From JBGMEA01 sp041447245 (GTDB lineage: Bacteria > Bacillota > Clostridia > Eubacteriales > Anaerofustaceae): DNA of 64,000 nt. Below, piece after piece: positions 1-7,825 of this stretch (within the stretch, counting starts at the first letter, position 1; each line of letters opens with the position of its first letter). The stretch is taken from NCBI GenBank assembly GCA_041447245.1, contig JBGMEA010000008.1, positions 1 to 64,000 of the forward strand. The letters run 5' to 3'. The notes under the pieces were generated by a model that made no database searches, was not told the origin of the DNA, and worked only from the letters and a program-made list of their open reading frames with translations. A program made the position numbers and the translations under genes.

Positions 1-114
1 TTCATGAAGCACTTTTGTGATCGCCGCGGTCAACGTCGTTTTGCCGTGGTCTACGTGTCCGATCGTTCCGATATTTACGTGCGGTTTCGTTCTTTCATAT
101 TTCTGTTTTGCCAT
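1..114 (-). CDS. tuf: Elongation factor Tu, N-terminal fragment cut by window edge
   Basis: Only the first 38 codons are present; the gene runs off the left edge of the window. The start MAKQKYERTKPHVNIGTIG and the P-loop GHVDHGKTT at residues 19-27 are diagnostic of EF-Tu, the GTPase that carries aminoacyl-tRNA to the ribosome. The start lies three bases after the fusA stop codon, and the ribosome binding site (AAAGGAG) overlaps the end of fusA, so the two genes are co-transcribed and probably translationally coupled. This is the usual last gene of the str operon. Identification is secure; nothing can be said about the rest of the protein. Confidence 0.95.
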   Translation of the reverse strand, partial: MAKQKYERTKPHVNIGTIGHVDHGKTTLTAAITKVLHE

Positions 115-117
115 TGT

Positions 118-2193
118 TTACTCCTTTGCATTTCCAATGATTTTCGCCGCAGCTGTCTGCGGTACCTGTTCATAATGCGAAAACTGTAATGTATGCGTCC
201 CTCTGCCCTGTGTCTTGGATCGTAAGATGGTGGTGTACTGGAACATTTCGGCAAGCGGCACAAAACCTCTGACGGTCGATGCCCCGTTGCGTGAATCCAT
301 CCCTTCGATTCTCCCTCTTCGGGAGTTGATATCTCCGATTACGTCTCCGAGATATTCTTCCGGCACCGTAACTTCGATTTTGAAGATCGGCTCGATCAGA
401 ATCGGGGACGCTTTCTTCATTGCATCTTTGAAAGCCATCGCTCCGCAGATCTTAAAGGCCATTTCGGAGGAGTCGACTTCGTGAGTCGAACCGTCCACTA
501 ATGTGACTTTGACGTCCATCACTTGATATCCGGCCAGAATCCCGTTTTCCATCGCGCCCTGAATTCCTTTGTTGACCGGTTCGATGTATTCTTTCGGAAT
601 CGCACCCCCGACCACTTTGCTTTGGAATTCATAGCCTTTTCCGGCTTCGTTCGGTTCGACATCCAATACGACATGAGCATATTGGCCTTTCCCGCCGGAC
701 TGCTTGACATATTTGTAATCGACATGTGCTGCCTTTGTGATGGTTTCTTTGTATGCAACCTGAGGTCTTCCCACATTGGCTTCCACTTTGAATTCACGGA
801 GCATTCTGTCCACGATGATTTCCAGATGCAGTTCGCCCATACCCGAAATGATCGTCTGTCCCGTTTCTTCATCCGTTTTGAATTTAAATGTCGGATCTTC
901 TTCGGAAAGTTTGAGCAGCGCCTGAATCATTTTATCCTGGCCTGCCTTCGTTTTCGGTTCGATTGCAACAGACAAAACCGGTTCCGGGAATACCATCTGT
1001 TCCAAAATAATCGGGTTGTTTTCTCCGCAAAGCGTATCCCCCGTCGAAACATCTTTCAAACCGACCAAAGCGATAATGTCGCCTGCGCAGGCTTTTTCGA
1101 TATCTTTGCGTTCGTTTGCATGCATACGCAATATTCTGCCGATGCGTTCGCGTTTGCCTTTGATCGGATTATATACGTAGGATCCTGCGGTAATCACACC
1201 GGAGTAAATGCGGGTAAACGCAAGTTTTCCGACAAACGGATCTGCCATAATCTTAAAAGCCAATGCAGCAAGCGGTTCTTCGTCGTCTGCTTTACGCACA
1301 ACTTCTTCTCCGGTTTTAGGATCGGTTCCCGTAATATCGGGCAGATCAAGCGGAGACGGAAGAAAATCAACCACCGCATCCAGCATTTTCTGCACGCCTT
1401 TGTTTTTAAAGGACGATCCGCAGATCACCGGGATCAGTTCCGCCGAGATGCAAGCCGTTCTGAGCGCGTTTTTGATCTCCTGTTCGGAAACCTCTTCCCC
1501 TTCGAGGAATTTTTCCATAATCGCTTCGTCATAATCGGAAATAGCTTCCAGCATCGCTTCCCGATACTCTGCAGCCATATCTGCCATATCCGCCGGAATT
1601 TCGACTTCATCGATCACTTTGCCTTCATTGTCTTTATAAATGTAGGCTTTCATTTTCACAAGGTCAATCATTCCGAGGAAGGTATCTTCGCTTCCGATCG
1701 GCAGCTGAATCGGCACCGGATTGGTTCCGAGACGGCTTCTCATCATTTCGACGACGTTGAAGAAATCCGCACCCATAATATCCATTTTGTTGACATATGC
1801 AATGCGGGGCACACCGTATTTATCGGCCTGACGCCATACGGTTTCGGACTGTGGTTCCACTCCGCCTTTTGCACAGAATACGGCGACTGCGCCGTCGAGC
1901 ACTCGCAGCGAGCGTTCCACTTCCACGGTGAAATCTACGTGACCGGGCGTATCGATAATGTTGATGGTGCAGTCATGCCAATGGCAAGTCGTTGCTGCGG
2001 AAGTAATGGTAATTCCGCGTTCCTGTTCCTGCTCCATCCAGTCCATCTGTGCGCCGCCTTCGTGCACTTCCATCGTCTTGTGAATCTTGCCCGAATAGAA
2101 CAAAATACGCTCCGTCGTCGTGGTTTTCCCCGCGTCGATATGAGCCATAATTCCAATATTTCGGGTGTTTTTCAATTCTTCTTTTCTGTTCAC
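118..2193 (-). CDS. fusA: Elongation factor G
   Basis: A 691-residue translational GTPase that drives translocation on the ribosome. Visible motifs are the P-loop AHIDAGKTT near residue 17, DTPGHVDF near residue 81 and NKMD near residue 135, followed by the domain II-V body of EF-G; length is normal for the family. The start is a GTG with AAGG seven bases upstream. It sits between rpsG (17-base gap) and tuf (3-base gap) in the str operon, the classical order. It is the single clear fusA in the window and nothing about it is unusual. The long open frame on the opposite strand is a shadow. Confidence 0.97.
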   Translation of the reverse strand: MNRKEELKNTRNIGIMAHIDAGKTTTTERILFYSGKIHKTMEVHEGGAQMDWMEQEQERGITITSAATTCHWHDCTINIIDTPGHVDFTVEVERSLRVLDGAVAVFCAKGGVEPQSETVWRQADKYGVPRIAYVNKMDIMGADFFNVVEMMRSRLGTNPVPIQLPIGSEDTFLGMIDLVKMKAYIYKDNEGKVIDEVEIPADMADMAAEYREAMLEAISDYDEAIMEKFLEGEEVSEQEIKNALRTACISAELIPVICGSSFKNKGVQKMLDAVVDFLPSPLDLPDITGTDPKTGEEVVRKADDEEPLAALAFKIMADPFVGKLAFTRIYSGVITAGSYVYNPIKGKRERIGRILRMHANERKDIEKACAGDIIALVGLKDVSTGDTLCGENNPIILEQMVFPEPVLSVAIEPKTKAGQDKMIQALLKLSEEDPTFKFKTDEETGQTIISGMGELHLEIIVDRMLREFKVEANVGRPQVAYKETITKAAHVDYKYVKQSGGKGQYAHVVLDVEPNEAGKGYEFQSKVVGGAIPKEYIEPVNKGIQGAMENGILAGYQVMDVKVTLVDGSTHEVDSSEMAFKICGAMAFKDAMKKASPILIEPIFKIEVTVPEEYLGDVIGDINSRRGRIEGMDSRNGASTVRGFVPLAEMFQYTTILRSKTQGRGTHTLQFSHYEQVPQTAAAKIIGNAKE

Positions 2194-2210
2194 ACTGTTA
2201 CCTTACTAAA

Positions 2211-2681
2211 CTACCACTTATAATGGGAGAATGCTCTGTTCGCTTCTGCCATTTTATGGGTGTCTTCTTTTTTCTTCACGGCCGCACCCGAATTATTGAC
2301 AGCGTCCATAATCTCGCCCGCAAGTCTTTCTCTCATGGTGCGTTCGTTTCTCTTTTTTGCGTATGATACAAGCCAACGCAAACCGAGCGTCTGGCGTCTT
2401 TCGGCACTGACTTCCAACGGAACCTGATAAGTGGCACCGCCGACTCTTCTCGCTTTGACTTCCAATACGGGCATGATATTGTTGAGCGCCTGCTCAAAAG
2501 CTTCCAACGGTTCTTTTCCCGTTTTTTCGTTCACAATGTCAAATGCACCGTACACAATTTTCTGGGCTACACCCTTTTTACCGTCGACCATGATGTTGTT
2601 CAGCAACTTCGTCACGATCACGCTGTTGTAAATCGGATCTGCCAGTACTTCTCTTTTGGGTACCGGTCCTTTTCTTGGCAC
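2211..2681 (-). CDS. rpsG: 30S ribosomal protein S7
   Basis: S7 binds the 3' major domain of 16S rRNA and starts assembly of the small-subunit head. The chosen start is a GTG giving PRKGPVPKREV as the N-terminus and a product of 156 residues, exactly the usual length. AGGAGG lies eight bases before this GTG, whereas the upstream in-frame TTG at 2726 has no such site and would add 15 non-homologous residues. Second ribosomal protein gene of the str operon. The 117-base spacer to rpsL contains two hairpins described separately. Confidence 0.96.
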   Translation of the reverse strand: MPRKGPVPKREVLADPIYNSVIVTKLLNNIMVDGKKGVAQKIVYGAFDIVNEKTGKEPLEAFEQALNNIMPVLEVKARRVGGATYQVPLEVSAERRQTLGLRWLVSYAKKRNERTMRERLAGEIMDAVNNSGAAVKKKEDTHKMAEANRAFSHYKW

Positions 2682-2747
2682 TACGCTTCCCTCCTGGTAA
2701 TAAAAATTTTCATCGGTACTCGACAAAATTTCTTTTGCCGTCTGTGC

Positions 2748-2786
2748 GCTTATATATTCATATAAGCATATTGCCTGGGCAATATG
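2748..2786 (-). promoter_or_regulatory. Two adjacent hairpins in the rpsL-rpsG spacer
   Basis: The spacer between rpsL and rpsG holds two perfect inverted repeats side by side: GCTTATAT/ATATAAGC (2748-2755 with 2760-2767, loop of four) and CATATTGCC/GGCAATATG (2767-2775 with 2778-2786; the inner pairs must open to form a loop). They share one base. Neither is followed by a T-run on the minus strand, so they do not look like a terminator. In enterobacteria, S7 binds the rpsL-rpsG spacer to repress its own synthesis; a similar role here is only inference. RNA processing or stability signals are alternatives. Confidence 0.45.
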
Positions 2787-2798
2787 ATGTCACACAAC

Positions 2799-3173
2799 TT
2801 ACTTTTTCGGTCTTTTGGCGCCGTATTTGCTTCTTGCCTGCATTCTTTTTGCTACGCCAGTCGTATCCAGCGTTCCGCGGATAATCTTGTAACGTACGCC
2901 CGGCAGGTCTTTGACTCTTCCGCCTTTGACCATCACGACGCTGTGTTCCTGCAAGTTGTGTCCGATTCCGGGAATATAAGCGGTTACTTCGATTCCGTTC
3001 GTCAGTCTGACTCTGGCAATCTTACGCATCGCGGAGTTCGGCTTTTTGGGAGTAGCGGTTCTGACAACGGTGCACACGCCACGTCTCTGCGGATTTGCTT
3101 TGAGCGCGGGAGCTTTCGTTTTGTAGATCACTTCTTCTCGGCCTTTGCGAATGATTTGATTGATTGTCGGCAT
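2799..3173 (-). CDS. rpsL: 30S ribosomal protein S12
   Basis: S12 lies at the decoding centre of the small subunit. The 124-residue product starts MPTINQIIRKGRE and contains TPKKPNSAMRK and GGRVKDLPGVRY; the lysines whose substitution gives streptomycin resistance in other bacteria (43 and 88 in E. coli numbering) are both wild type here. AGGAGG lies five bases before the ATG. It follows the L7Ae-like gene by nine bases, the common Bacillota order. Confidence 0.97.
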   Translation of the reverse strand: MPTINQIIRKGREEVIYKTKAPALKANPQRRGVCTVVRTATPKKPNSAMRKIARVRLTNGIEVTAYIPGIGHNLQEHSVVMVKGGRVKDLPGVRYKIIRGTLDTTGVAKRMQARSKYGAKRPKK

Positions 3174-3182
3174 TCTTTCCTC

Positions 3183-3443
3183 CTATATTATTTTTTTTAT
3201 AATCGCCGCAGTCACAGCCCCTCGGCTGATCCCGCAGGAATTACCCAACTGTTCCATGGTGGATACATGCTCCACAGACATCCCGTATTTTCCGCAGACT
3301 TCGCTGACTTGATTTCTCATATAGTCGCTTGCGTCCTCCGCCAAAAACACAGTCACTGCGATTCCGTTTTTCACCGCTTTGAGTGTTTGCTTTGTGCCAA
3401 CCACAAACGGGTTTTCTCTGATTTTTTCCAGTTCCGATGCCAT
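3183..3443 (-). CDS. L7Ae-family ribosomal protein-like (YbxF type)
   Basis: An 86-residue kink-turn-binding protein of the L7Ae/L30e/S12e/Gadd45 family, corresponding to the small YbxF protein usually found just before rpsL in Bacillota. The fold is recognisable from VVGTKQTLKAVKNG, VFLAEDAS and the C-terminal GISRGAVTAAI stretch. The ATG at 3443 is chosen because GGAGAAG lies just upstream and homologues begin MASELEKI-like; the upstream in-frame ATG at 3491 has no site. It is the promoter-proximal gene of the str operon here. Its exact role (k-turn RNA binding, possibly ribosome associated) is known only from relatives. Confidence 0.85.
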   Translation of the reverse strand: MASELEKIRENPFVVGTKQTLKAVKNGIAVTVFLAEDASDYMRNQVSEVCGKYGMSVEHVSTMEQLGNSCGISRGAVTAAIIKKII

Positions 3444-3508
3444 CCGTCTTCTCCAAAGTGCTCCGAACTTTTTCCGCACAAAAATAAACATGCTTCTTCA
3501 GCTCATCC

Positions 3509-3537
3509 ATTGTATCAGACTAAGCATCGCCTGTCAA
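3509..3537 (-). promoter_or_regulatory. Promoter of the str operon
   Basis: On the minus strand a consensus TTGACA (3532-3537) is separated by exactly 17 bases from TACAAT (3509-3514), which predicts transcription from about 3502, roughly 60 bases before the L7Ae-like gene. Its strength suits a ribosomal protein operon and shows that the operon has its own promoter rather than reading through from rpoBC. Confidence 0.8.
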
Positions 3538-3709
3538 TCAAAATTTCATCAAATTTCCCTTATATAAAGGATTTTTCGCACATTTTTTCCGAATTTTTCC
3601 TCTGTTTTACAACATGTGCACTTTGTATTTGCATATGACACCATATCTATGATCCGGAATAAAGACACAGGGACGATATTTTATTTCAGAATTCTCCCGT
3701 TCCCGTTAC

Positions 3710-3738
3710 TTGATTTCCTCCGTTGCGCGCGTTACAAT
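3710..3738 (+). promoter_or_regulatory. Promoter of yjdF and its riboswitch
   Basis: TTGATT (3710-3715), a 17-base spacer and TACAAT (3733-3738) predict a start near 3745, exactly where the structured leader begins. It is divergent from the str operon promoter about 170 bases away; the AT-rich DNA between the two holds no gene. Confidence 0.7.
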
Positions 3739-3740
3739 CT

Positions 3741-3835
3741 AGCTGTGATGATAAAAACACAGTTCCGGTTGGTAGTCCGGACGCAGAACATCTGTCAGTA
3801 ACCTGCCTCCTTGGTTGTCCGTTCATCATGTAATA
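3741..3835 (+). promoter_or_regulatory. Probable yjdF-motif riboswitch
   Basis: The leader of the yjdF homologue is highly paired. TGATGA (3746-3751) pairs with TCATCA (3823-3828) to close the element. Inside, ACAG pairs with CTGT, TCCGG pairs with CCGGA around the loop TTGGTAGT, and there is a further CCTGCCTCCTTGG segment. Published work describes the yjdF motif as an RNA found ahead of yjdF genes in Firmicutes that binds azaaromatic compounds. Assignment rests on the gene downstream, the closing stem and recalled resemblance of the GGTAGTCCGGACGC core; no covariance search was run. The start codon lies 25 bases after the closing stem, so control of translation initiation is plausible. Confidence 0.7.
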
Positions 3836-3853
3836 ATTGAATAGGAGGAAACG

Positions 3854-4273
3854 ATGAATGAAGGTTTCGGCAAGCTGACCGTTTTCTTTGAAGATCCTTT
3901 CTGGGTCGGTATCATCGAAGAGACACAGCCCCATTCCACCCGCGCGGCAAAGATCGTGTTCGGAGCCGAACCGACCGATGCCCAGCTTTATGAGTATCTG
4001 CTTTGCCGTTGGGGAAGTTGGCAATTCAGCAAAAGCATTCCCGTCGACGCACGAAAACAGTCTGTCAAAAACCCGAAACGGCTACGCAGAATCGCATCGA
4101 AAGAGCTCAGGCTGGCTTATGTGGGAACCAAAGCGCAGCAGGCTGTCCAATTGCAGCAGCAGGAATGTGCACGAACAAGAAAATCCGATTCCCGCCGACG
4201 GCGTGCCGAAGCGGAACAGCTGCAGTACAGGCTGCGCTGCGAAAAGAAAAAACAAAAACACAGAGGCAGATAA
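3854..4273 (+). CDS. yjdF: YjdF family protein (DUF2992)
   Basis: A 139-residue basic protein. The N-terminal part (KLTVFFEDPFWVG, then IVFGAEPTDAQLYEYL) and the C-terminal arginine/lysine/glutamine-rich helix ending QKHRGR match the DUF2992/YjdF family, including the family pattern NPKRLRR..ASKEL and GTKAQQA. The biochemical function is unknown; in relatives the gene is controlled by a riboswitch for azaaromatics, which suggests a role in dealing with such toxic molecules. AGGAGG lies five bases before the ATG. The stop codon is embedded in a hairpin (4262-4287). Family assignment is firm, function is not. Confidence 0.85.
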   Translation: MNEGFGKLTVFFEDPFWVGIIEETQPHSTRAAKIVFGAEPTDAQLYEYLLCRWGSWQFSKSIPVDARKQSVKNPKRLRRIASKELRLAYVGTKAQQAVQLQQQECARTRKSDSRRRRAEAEQLQYRLRCEKKKQKHRGR

Positions 4274-4287
4274 CATGATCTGCCTCT
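4262..4287 (+). terminator. Hairpin at the end of yjdF
   Basis: AGAGGCAGAT (4262-4271) and ATCTGCCTCT (4278-4287) form a perfect 10-base-pair stem with a six-base loop that overlaps the yjdF stop codon. No T-run follows, so it may be an inefficient terminator or an mRNA 3' stabiliser rather than a full intrinsic terminator. Confidence 0.4.
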
Positions 4288-4312
4288 CTGAATGGAATCG
4301 AGGATATCGCCT

Positions 4313-4804
4313 GTGAAAAGTCACAATTCCGGCGTCACACTGGAGCCGATCACAGCAGAAAACCGCCCCGCCTATGCACGATTTGAGGAAGGGTTTGCCT
4401 CTGTTCTCACTCCGTTCATGTCCCGCCTGCATCCCAACCGATATGAAGAGTATGAAATGCTTATCAGGCAGAATCTGCTCCGCTGGTTTTACATCGTAGC
4501 GGACGAAAAACGCATCGGCAGCATCTGGCTGGAAAAAGAGCATCCTCAGGATCGCTCCGCGGTTCTGGGGTTGTTCTTGTTTGATGAGCATTATCGGGCA
4601 CTCGGCATTGGAGAAACTGTCATCCGCCGTATATTGCGGGAACAGAAAGACGCACTGAATCTCAGCGAAGTCATTCTACGCGTTCGGGTCACGAACCCAC
4701 GCGGCATCAGGTGTTACGAAAAATGCGGATTTCACGAGGTCGGCAGAGGCATCGGGCACACCGGAGTGGAAGGAATCGAAATGAAAAAACTGCTCATGGA
4801 ATGA
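4313..4804 (+). CDS. GNAT family N-acetyltransferase
   Basis: A 163-residue acetyltransferase-like protein. The acetyl-CoA-binding region is recognisable in FLFDEHYRALGIGETVIRRIL (a variant of the R/Q-x-x-G-x-G/A loop) and in the C-terminal NPRGIRCYEKCGFHEV, the typical last strand-helix of GNAT enzymes. The acceptor substrate cannot be predicted. GTG at 4313 is chosen because GAGG lies about eight bases upstream; an in-frame ATG at 4292 has no ribosome site and sits just after the yjdF hairpin. It may be transcribed with yjdF by readthrough. Start choice is moderately certain. Confidence 0.8.
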   Translation: MKSHNSGVTLEPITAENRPAYARFEEGFASVLTPFMSRLHPNRYEEYEMLIRQNLLRWFYIVADEKRIGSIWLEKEHPQDRSAVLGLFLFDEHYRALGIGETVIRRILREQKDALNLSEVILRVRVTNPRGIRCYEKCGFHEVGRGIGHTGVEGIEMKKLLME

Positions 4805-4895
4805 CGGCATCCGCATATCGGACACGATTTCACTACAAAACAACCGTAAGAAAGAAACGAATCATACCATAGATCAGATAAAGAGGAACGATACC

Positions 4896-5417
4896 ATGAA
4901 AAAATTTCAACCGATTTCACCCGAAGACTTTTCGAAAAACCCGTTCACCGCTATCGGAAAAGACTGGATGCTCATCACCGCGGAATCGCACGGCAAAGCA
5001 AATACCATGACAGCCGCCTGGGGCGGGCTCGGCGTGATGTGGAACAAAAACGTTGCGTTCATCGTGGTCAGAAAAAACCGCTACACGAAAGAATTTCTCG
5101 ATCAGAGCGATACGTTTTCCCTGAGTTTTCTCGGGGAAGAACACCGCAAAACACTGGGCTATCTGGGTTCTGTCTCCGGGCGGGACGAAGACAAAATCGC
5201 AAAATCGGGTCTGCGCCTTGCGCACGAAAACAGCATCCCTTATTTTACGGAAGCCTCCGTCGTTCTGCTCTGCAGAAAACTATGCGTCCAGCCGATTGAT
5301 CCGCAGGGTTTTGTTTCTGACGACATCGATGCAAAATGGTATTCCGGCAGCGATGCGGGCAATTATCACGATCTGTACATCGGCGAGATCACACAGATTC
5401 TGAAAGCCGAAGATTAA
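4896..5417 (+). CDS. Flavin reductase family protein
   Basis: A 173-residue protein of the flavin reductase-like, FMN-binding split-barrel type. It shows the family pattern of an N-terminal strand region (DWMLITAES), NTMTAAWGGLGVMW, a KNRYTKEFLD segment after the central strand and FSLSFLGE. Relatives bind FMN and act in flavin reduction or as flavoproteins in anaerobe redox metabolism; no specific substrate can be inferred. AGAGG lies upstream of the ATG. It stands alone between the GNAT gene and a convergent ABC operon, with a terminator at 5529-5564. Confidence 0.82.
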   Translation: MKKFQPISPEDFSKNPFTAIGKDWMLITAESHGKANTMTAAWGGLGVMWNKNVAFIVVRKNRYTKEFLDQSDTFSLSFLGEEHRKTLGYLGSVSGRDEDKIAKSGLRLAHENSIPYFTEASVVLLCRKLCVQPIDPQGFVSDDIDAKWYSGSDAGNYHDLYIGEITQILKAED

Positions 5418-5528
5418 TGCACCCTCTGCGATTGCATCCAAGCCTTGACTGATCTTCTTGGATGCGTATTCCCGCATGAATATTCGGTGCGGAATATCAC
5501 GGAATCATCCATAAAGATGCTGCAAATC

Positions 5529-5564
5529 CCGTCAATATCTTCAATAGACATTGACGGTTTTTTT
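5529..5564 (+). terminator. Intrinsic terminator overlapping the convergent permease gene
   Basis: CCGTCAAT (5529-5536) pairs with ATTGACGG (5550-5557), followed by seven T. It terminates plus-strand transcription of the flavin reductase gene, yet its right half lies inside the 3' end of the minus-strand permease gene (stop codon at 5541). It has no T-run in the minus direction. Confidence 0.8.
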
Positions 5565-6644
5565 CTTGAATACCAGGAAAGCGGAAACATAACAGATCAC
5601 GATGACAATCGGCATCACGACCAATCCCGTTTGATAGAAAACCCCGATGTCGGAATATGTCCCGTACAATACGGCAGGCACATTCCAATACATCAAAGGA
5701 TTATATCCGGCAATGGATCGAAAGAGCATCATCTTACTGCTGATCAGATACAGCAGTGTCATGACGATCATGGCAGCGGATATGCTGGCTGTCCCGCTGT
5801 CGAACAGCACAGAGCAAAGCACGGAAAACGAAACGGCAGCCATCAGATTCAACACCATAAGAGGAAGCATGGTTAAGATCAGCTGACCGATCCCGATGTA
5901 TTCTCCGCTGTAGATCAAGACAGGATAATCGACAACACCGAAACCGCGGAATACACCCAACCCAAAAAAGAAGACGGAAAAAATCAGCAGGAAAAACAGT
6001 AAGAAAAAACCCGTCTGCGCTATACTTTTGGCAATCAGCAAGTTTGTCCTTTTTACGGGCTGCGTAAACAATGCCTTGTACGTGCCTGTTTCAATTTCTT
6101 CGGAAACGACATCCGATGACACCAGCAAAATCAGCAGCAGCATCAAAAACGGCATCATCCCTCCGTTTACCAATCGGATAAACTGATACGACTGCATGGA
6201 ATACTGCGTATTCTCTGGCTCGATCCCCTTCTCGAGCAATATTTGATTGATGTCAAGTTCCTCATTCAGAGATGCAATCTCATTTTCACTCAGCGTTTCG
6301 TTTGAAAGAATCAACGTATCCAGTTCGTTTTCCAGCACCAGTTCCCCGTGCCGATCCCCATTCTGATACGCAGTCAGCAATTCATTCAGCACACGGGATT
6401 TCTCCGTGTAATAATCAACGTTCAAAGCCGATGCGTTTTCGGCTGTCGATGCTGCGTTGATCATTTGGTTTGCGTCGCTGATTTCAAAATAAAGTTCATT
6501 CATCTGCATCTCTTCGGCATTATTTTCCAGACGAATGTTTGCAACGATAAAAACAAGAATGCATATCACAAACGCCAGCATTGCCCAGCTGTTCTTTTTC
6601 TGCGCAACTATTTTTTTCATTTCATAATAGATCAATGTTCCCAT
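5541..6644 (-). CDS. ABC-2 type transporter permease
   Basis: A 367-residue membrane protein: one N-terminal transmembrane segment (about 18-36), a long extracytoplasmic loop of roughly 120 residues, then five or so hydrophobic segments. The ETGTYKALFTQPVKR motif before the second membrane block is typical of ABC-2 permeases of antibiotic or bacteriocin export systems. ATG 6644 is preferred because GGGAG lies seven bases upstream; the longer frame to 6740 has no site. It is paralogous to the next gene upstream (matching loop and motif), so the pair probably forms a heterodimer with the ATPase at 7826. Substrate unknown. Confidence 0.85.
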   Translation of the reverse strand: MGTLIYYEMKKIVAQKKNSWAMLAFVICILVFIVANIRLENNAEEMQMNELYFEISDANQMINAASTAENASALNVDYYTEKSRVLNELLTAYQNGDRHGELVLENELDTLILSNETLSENEIASLNEELDINQILLEKGIEPENTQYSMQSYQFIRLVNGGMMPFLMLLLILLVSSDVVSEEIETGTYKALFTQPVKRTNLLIAKSIAQTGFFLLFFLLIFSVFFFGLGVFRGFGVVDYPVLIYSGEYIGIGQLILTMLPLMVLNLMAAVSFSVLCSVLFDSGTASISAAMIVMTLLYLISSKMMLFRSIAGYNPLMYWNVPAVLYGTYSDIGVFYQTGLVVMPIVIVICYVSAFLVFKKKTVNVY

Positions 6645-6696
6645 ACCATATCTCCCGAAAAAATACTGAGGTTGTACTTCGTTGCCGAACTGCCTG

Positions 6697-7824
6697 TCAG
6701 CATATAATGTCCTTTTTATGAAAAATTCGAACTGCGGCAAAGGCGAATATCAAAGTAGCGGCAACGGAAGTAATCATTCCGTTTGCCATATTCACGGAGG
6801 ACGCGCTGAACTGTGCAGATACCGCTCCGCTCAGAAAGTTCGGTATATTGATATAGGAGAGCGGATTGAACTGAGGAAAGCCGTTGAACACCCCCAGCTG
6901 ATAGGTCATCACATACAGAACCGCCGCCGCGATAATCGAAACGCTGATGCTGCTGGCGCCTTTATTGAATATGGAAGACATCATGACGGAGTACGCAACG
7001 GTCTCCGTAATCGTCAAAACCACAAACGGAATCATCATCAACAGAAACTGCCGAACCCCGATGTACGTGCCTGTGTAAAATAACGTGGGATAATCGGCGG
7101 AGCCGAAGCCGAACAAGAAACCAAGCCCGAAAAACAACACCGAGAGGATGATTGCGAAAAACCCCAGACAGATGATGCTGTAAGCAAGGATTTTCGACAG
7201 TACGATTCGGTTGCGTCCGATAGGCTGAATCAACAGCAGTTTGCAGGTGCCCGCATCCGCTTCTCCCGATATGGAATCTGCAGAAAAAACGATAATCAGA
7301 AAAATCATGAAAATCGGCATGATATCGGTAAACACGATTCGGATAAAATTATAGGCAGTCACCGAAAACTGGGTGTATATGGGTTCAATGTCTTGATCGA
7401 GCAATATCTGGTCAACTGCGATTTCAGCCTGCAAGGTGTCAATATCCGGCCCGACCAGATTCCCGTTTTTCATCTCCGTAAGATCAATCTGATCCAGCTC
7501 GATTGTCGCTGAAAGGCGCTGCCGCCAGTCATTTTGTTCGATTGCACCGGTAATAGTGCCTAAAAGTTCCATCTTTCGCAGCGCATCATCTTTGAGATAT
7601 TGCGGCATGGTCGGATCATTTATATTAATTGTTTGATAATAACATTCAGTGGCAGATTGCAAGTTGAATTCGGCGCTCTCAAGCTCCCCCGATTGATAGT
7701 TTTTTTCAAGTGACATACACATTGCGATATAGATAATCAAAAAAACCGCAAACAGGATCATAAAGGCTGCATTTTTTTTCTTGGAAAGAAATTTTTTGAT
7801 TTCAAAACGAATCAGTTTTCCCAT
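6697..7824 (-). CDS. ABC-2 type transporter permease
   Basis: A 375-residue paralogue of the permease that follows it, with the same architecture: N-terminal anchor, a long polar loop rich in Q, D and E, then a C-terminal membrane block starting after EADAGTCKLLLIQPIGR. The ATG at 7824 lies one base after the ATPase stop codon, and GGGGTGG inside the end of the ATPase gene acts as ribosome site, so translation is coupled. Together with the ATPase and the second permease it makes a complete exporter. Self-protection against a peptide or antibiotic is plausible from the family but not shown. Confidence 0.85.
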   Translation of the reverse strand: MGKLIRFEIKKFLSKKKNAAFMILFAVFLIIYIAMCMSLEKNYQSGELESAEFNLQSATECYYQTININDPTMPQYLKDDALRKMELLGTITGAIEQNDWRQRLSATIELDQIDLTEMKNGNLVGPDIDTLQAEIAVDQILLDQDIEPIYTQFSVTAYNFIRIVFTDIMPIFMIFLIIVFSADSISGEADAGTCKLLLIQPIGRNRIVLSKILAYSIICLGFFAIILSVLFFGLGFLFGFGSADYPTLFYTGTYIGVRQFLLMMIPFVVLTITETVAYSVMMSSIFNKGASSISVSIIAAAVLYVMTYQLGVFNGFPQFNPLSYINIPNFLSGAVSAQFSASSVNMANGMITSVAATLIFAFAAVRIFHKKDIIC

Positions 7825-7825
7825 C

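Noticed and set aside
523..2223. A 566-codon open frame on the plus strand across fusA
   Set aside because: It is exactly antisense to fusA, has no ribosome site and no protein-family features; a codon-bias shadow.
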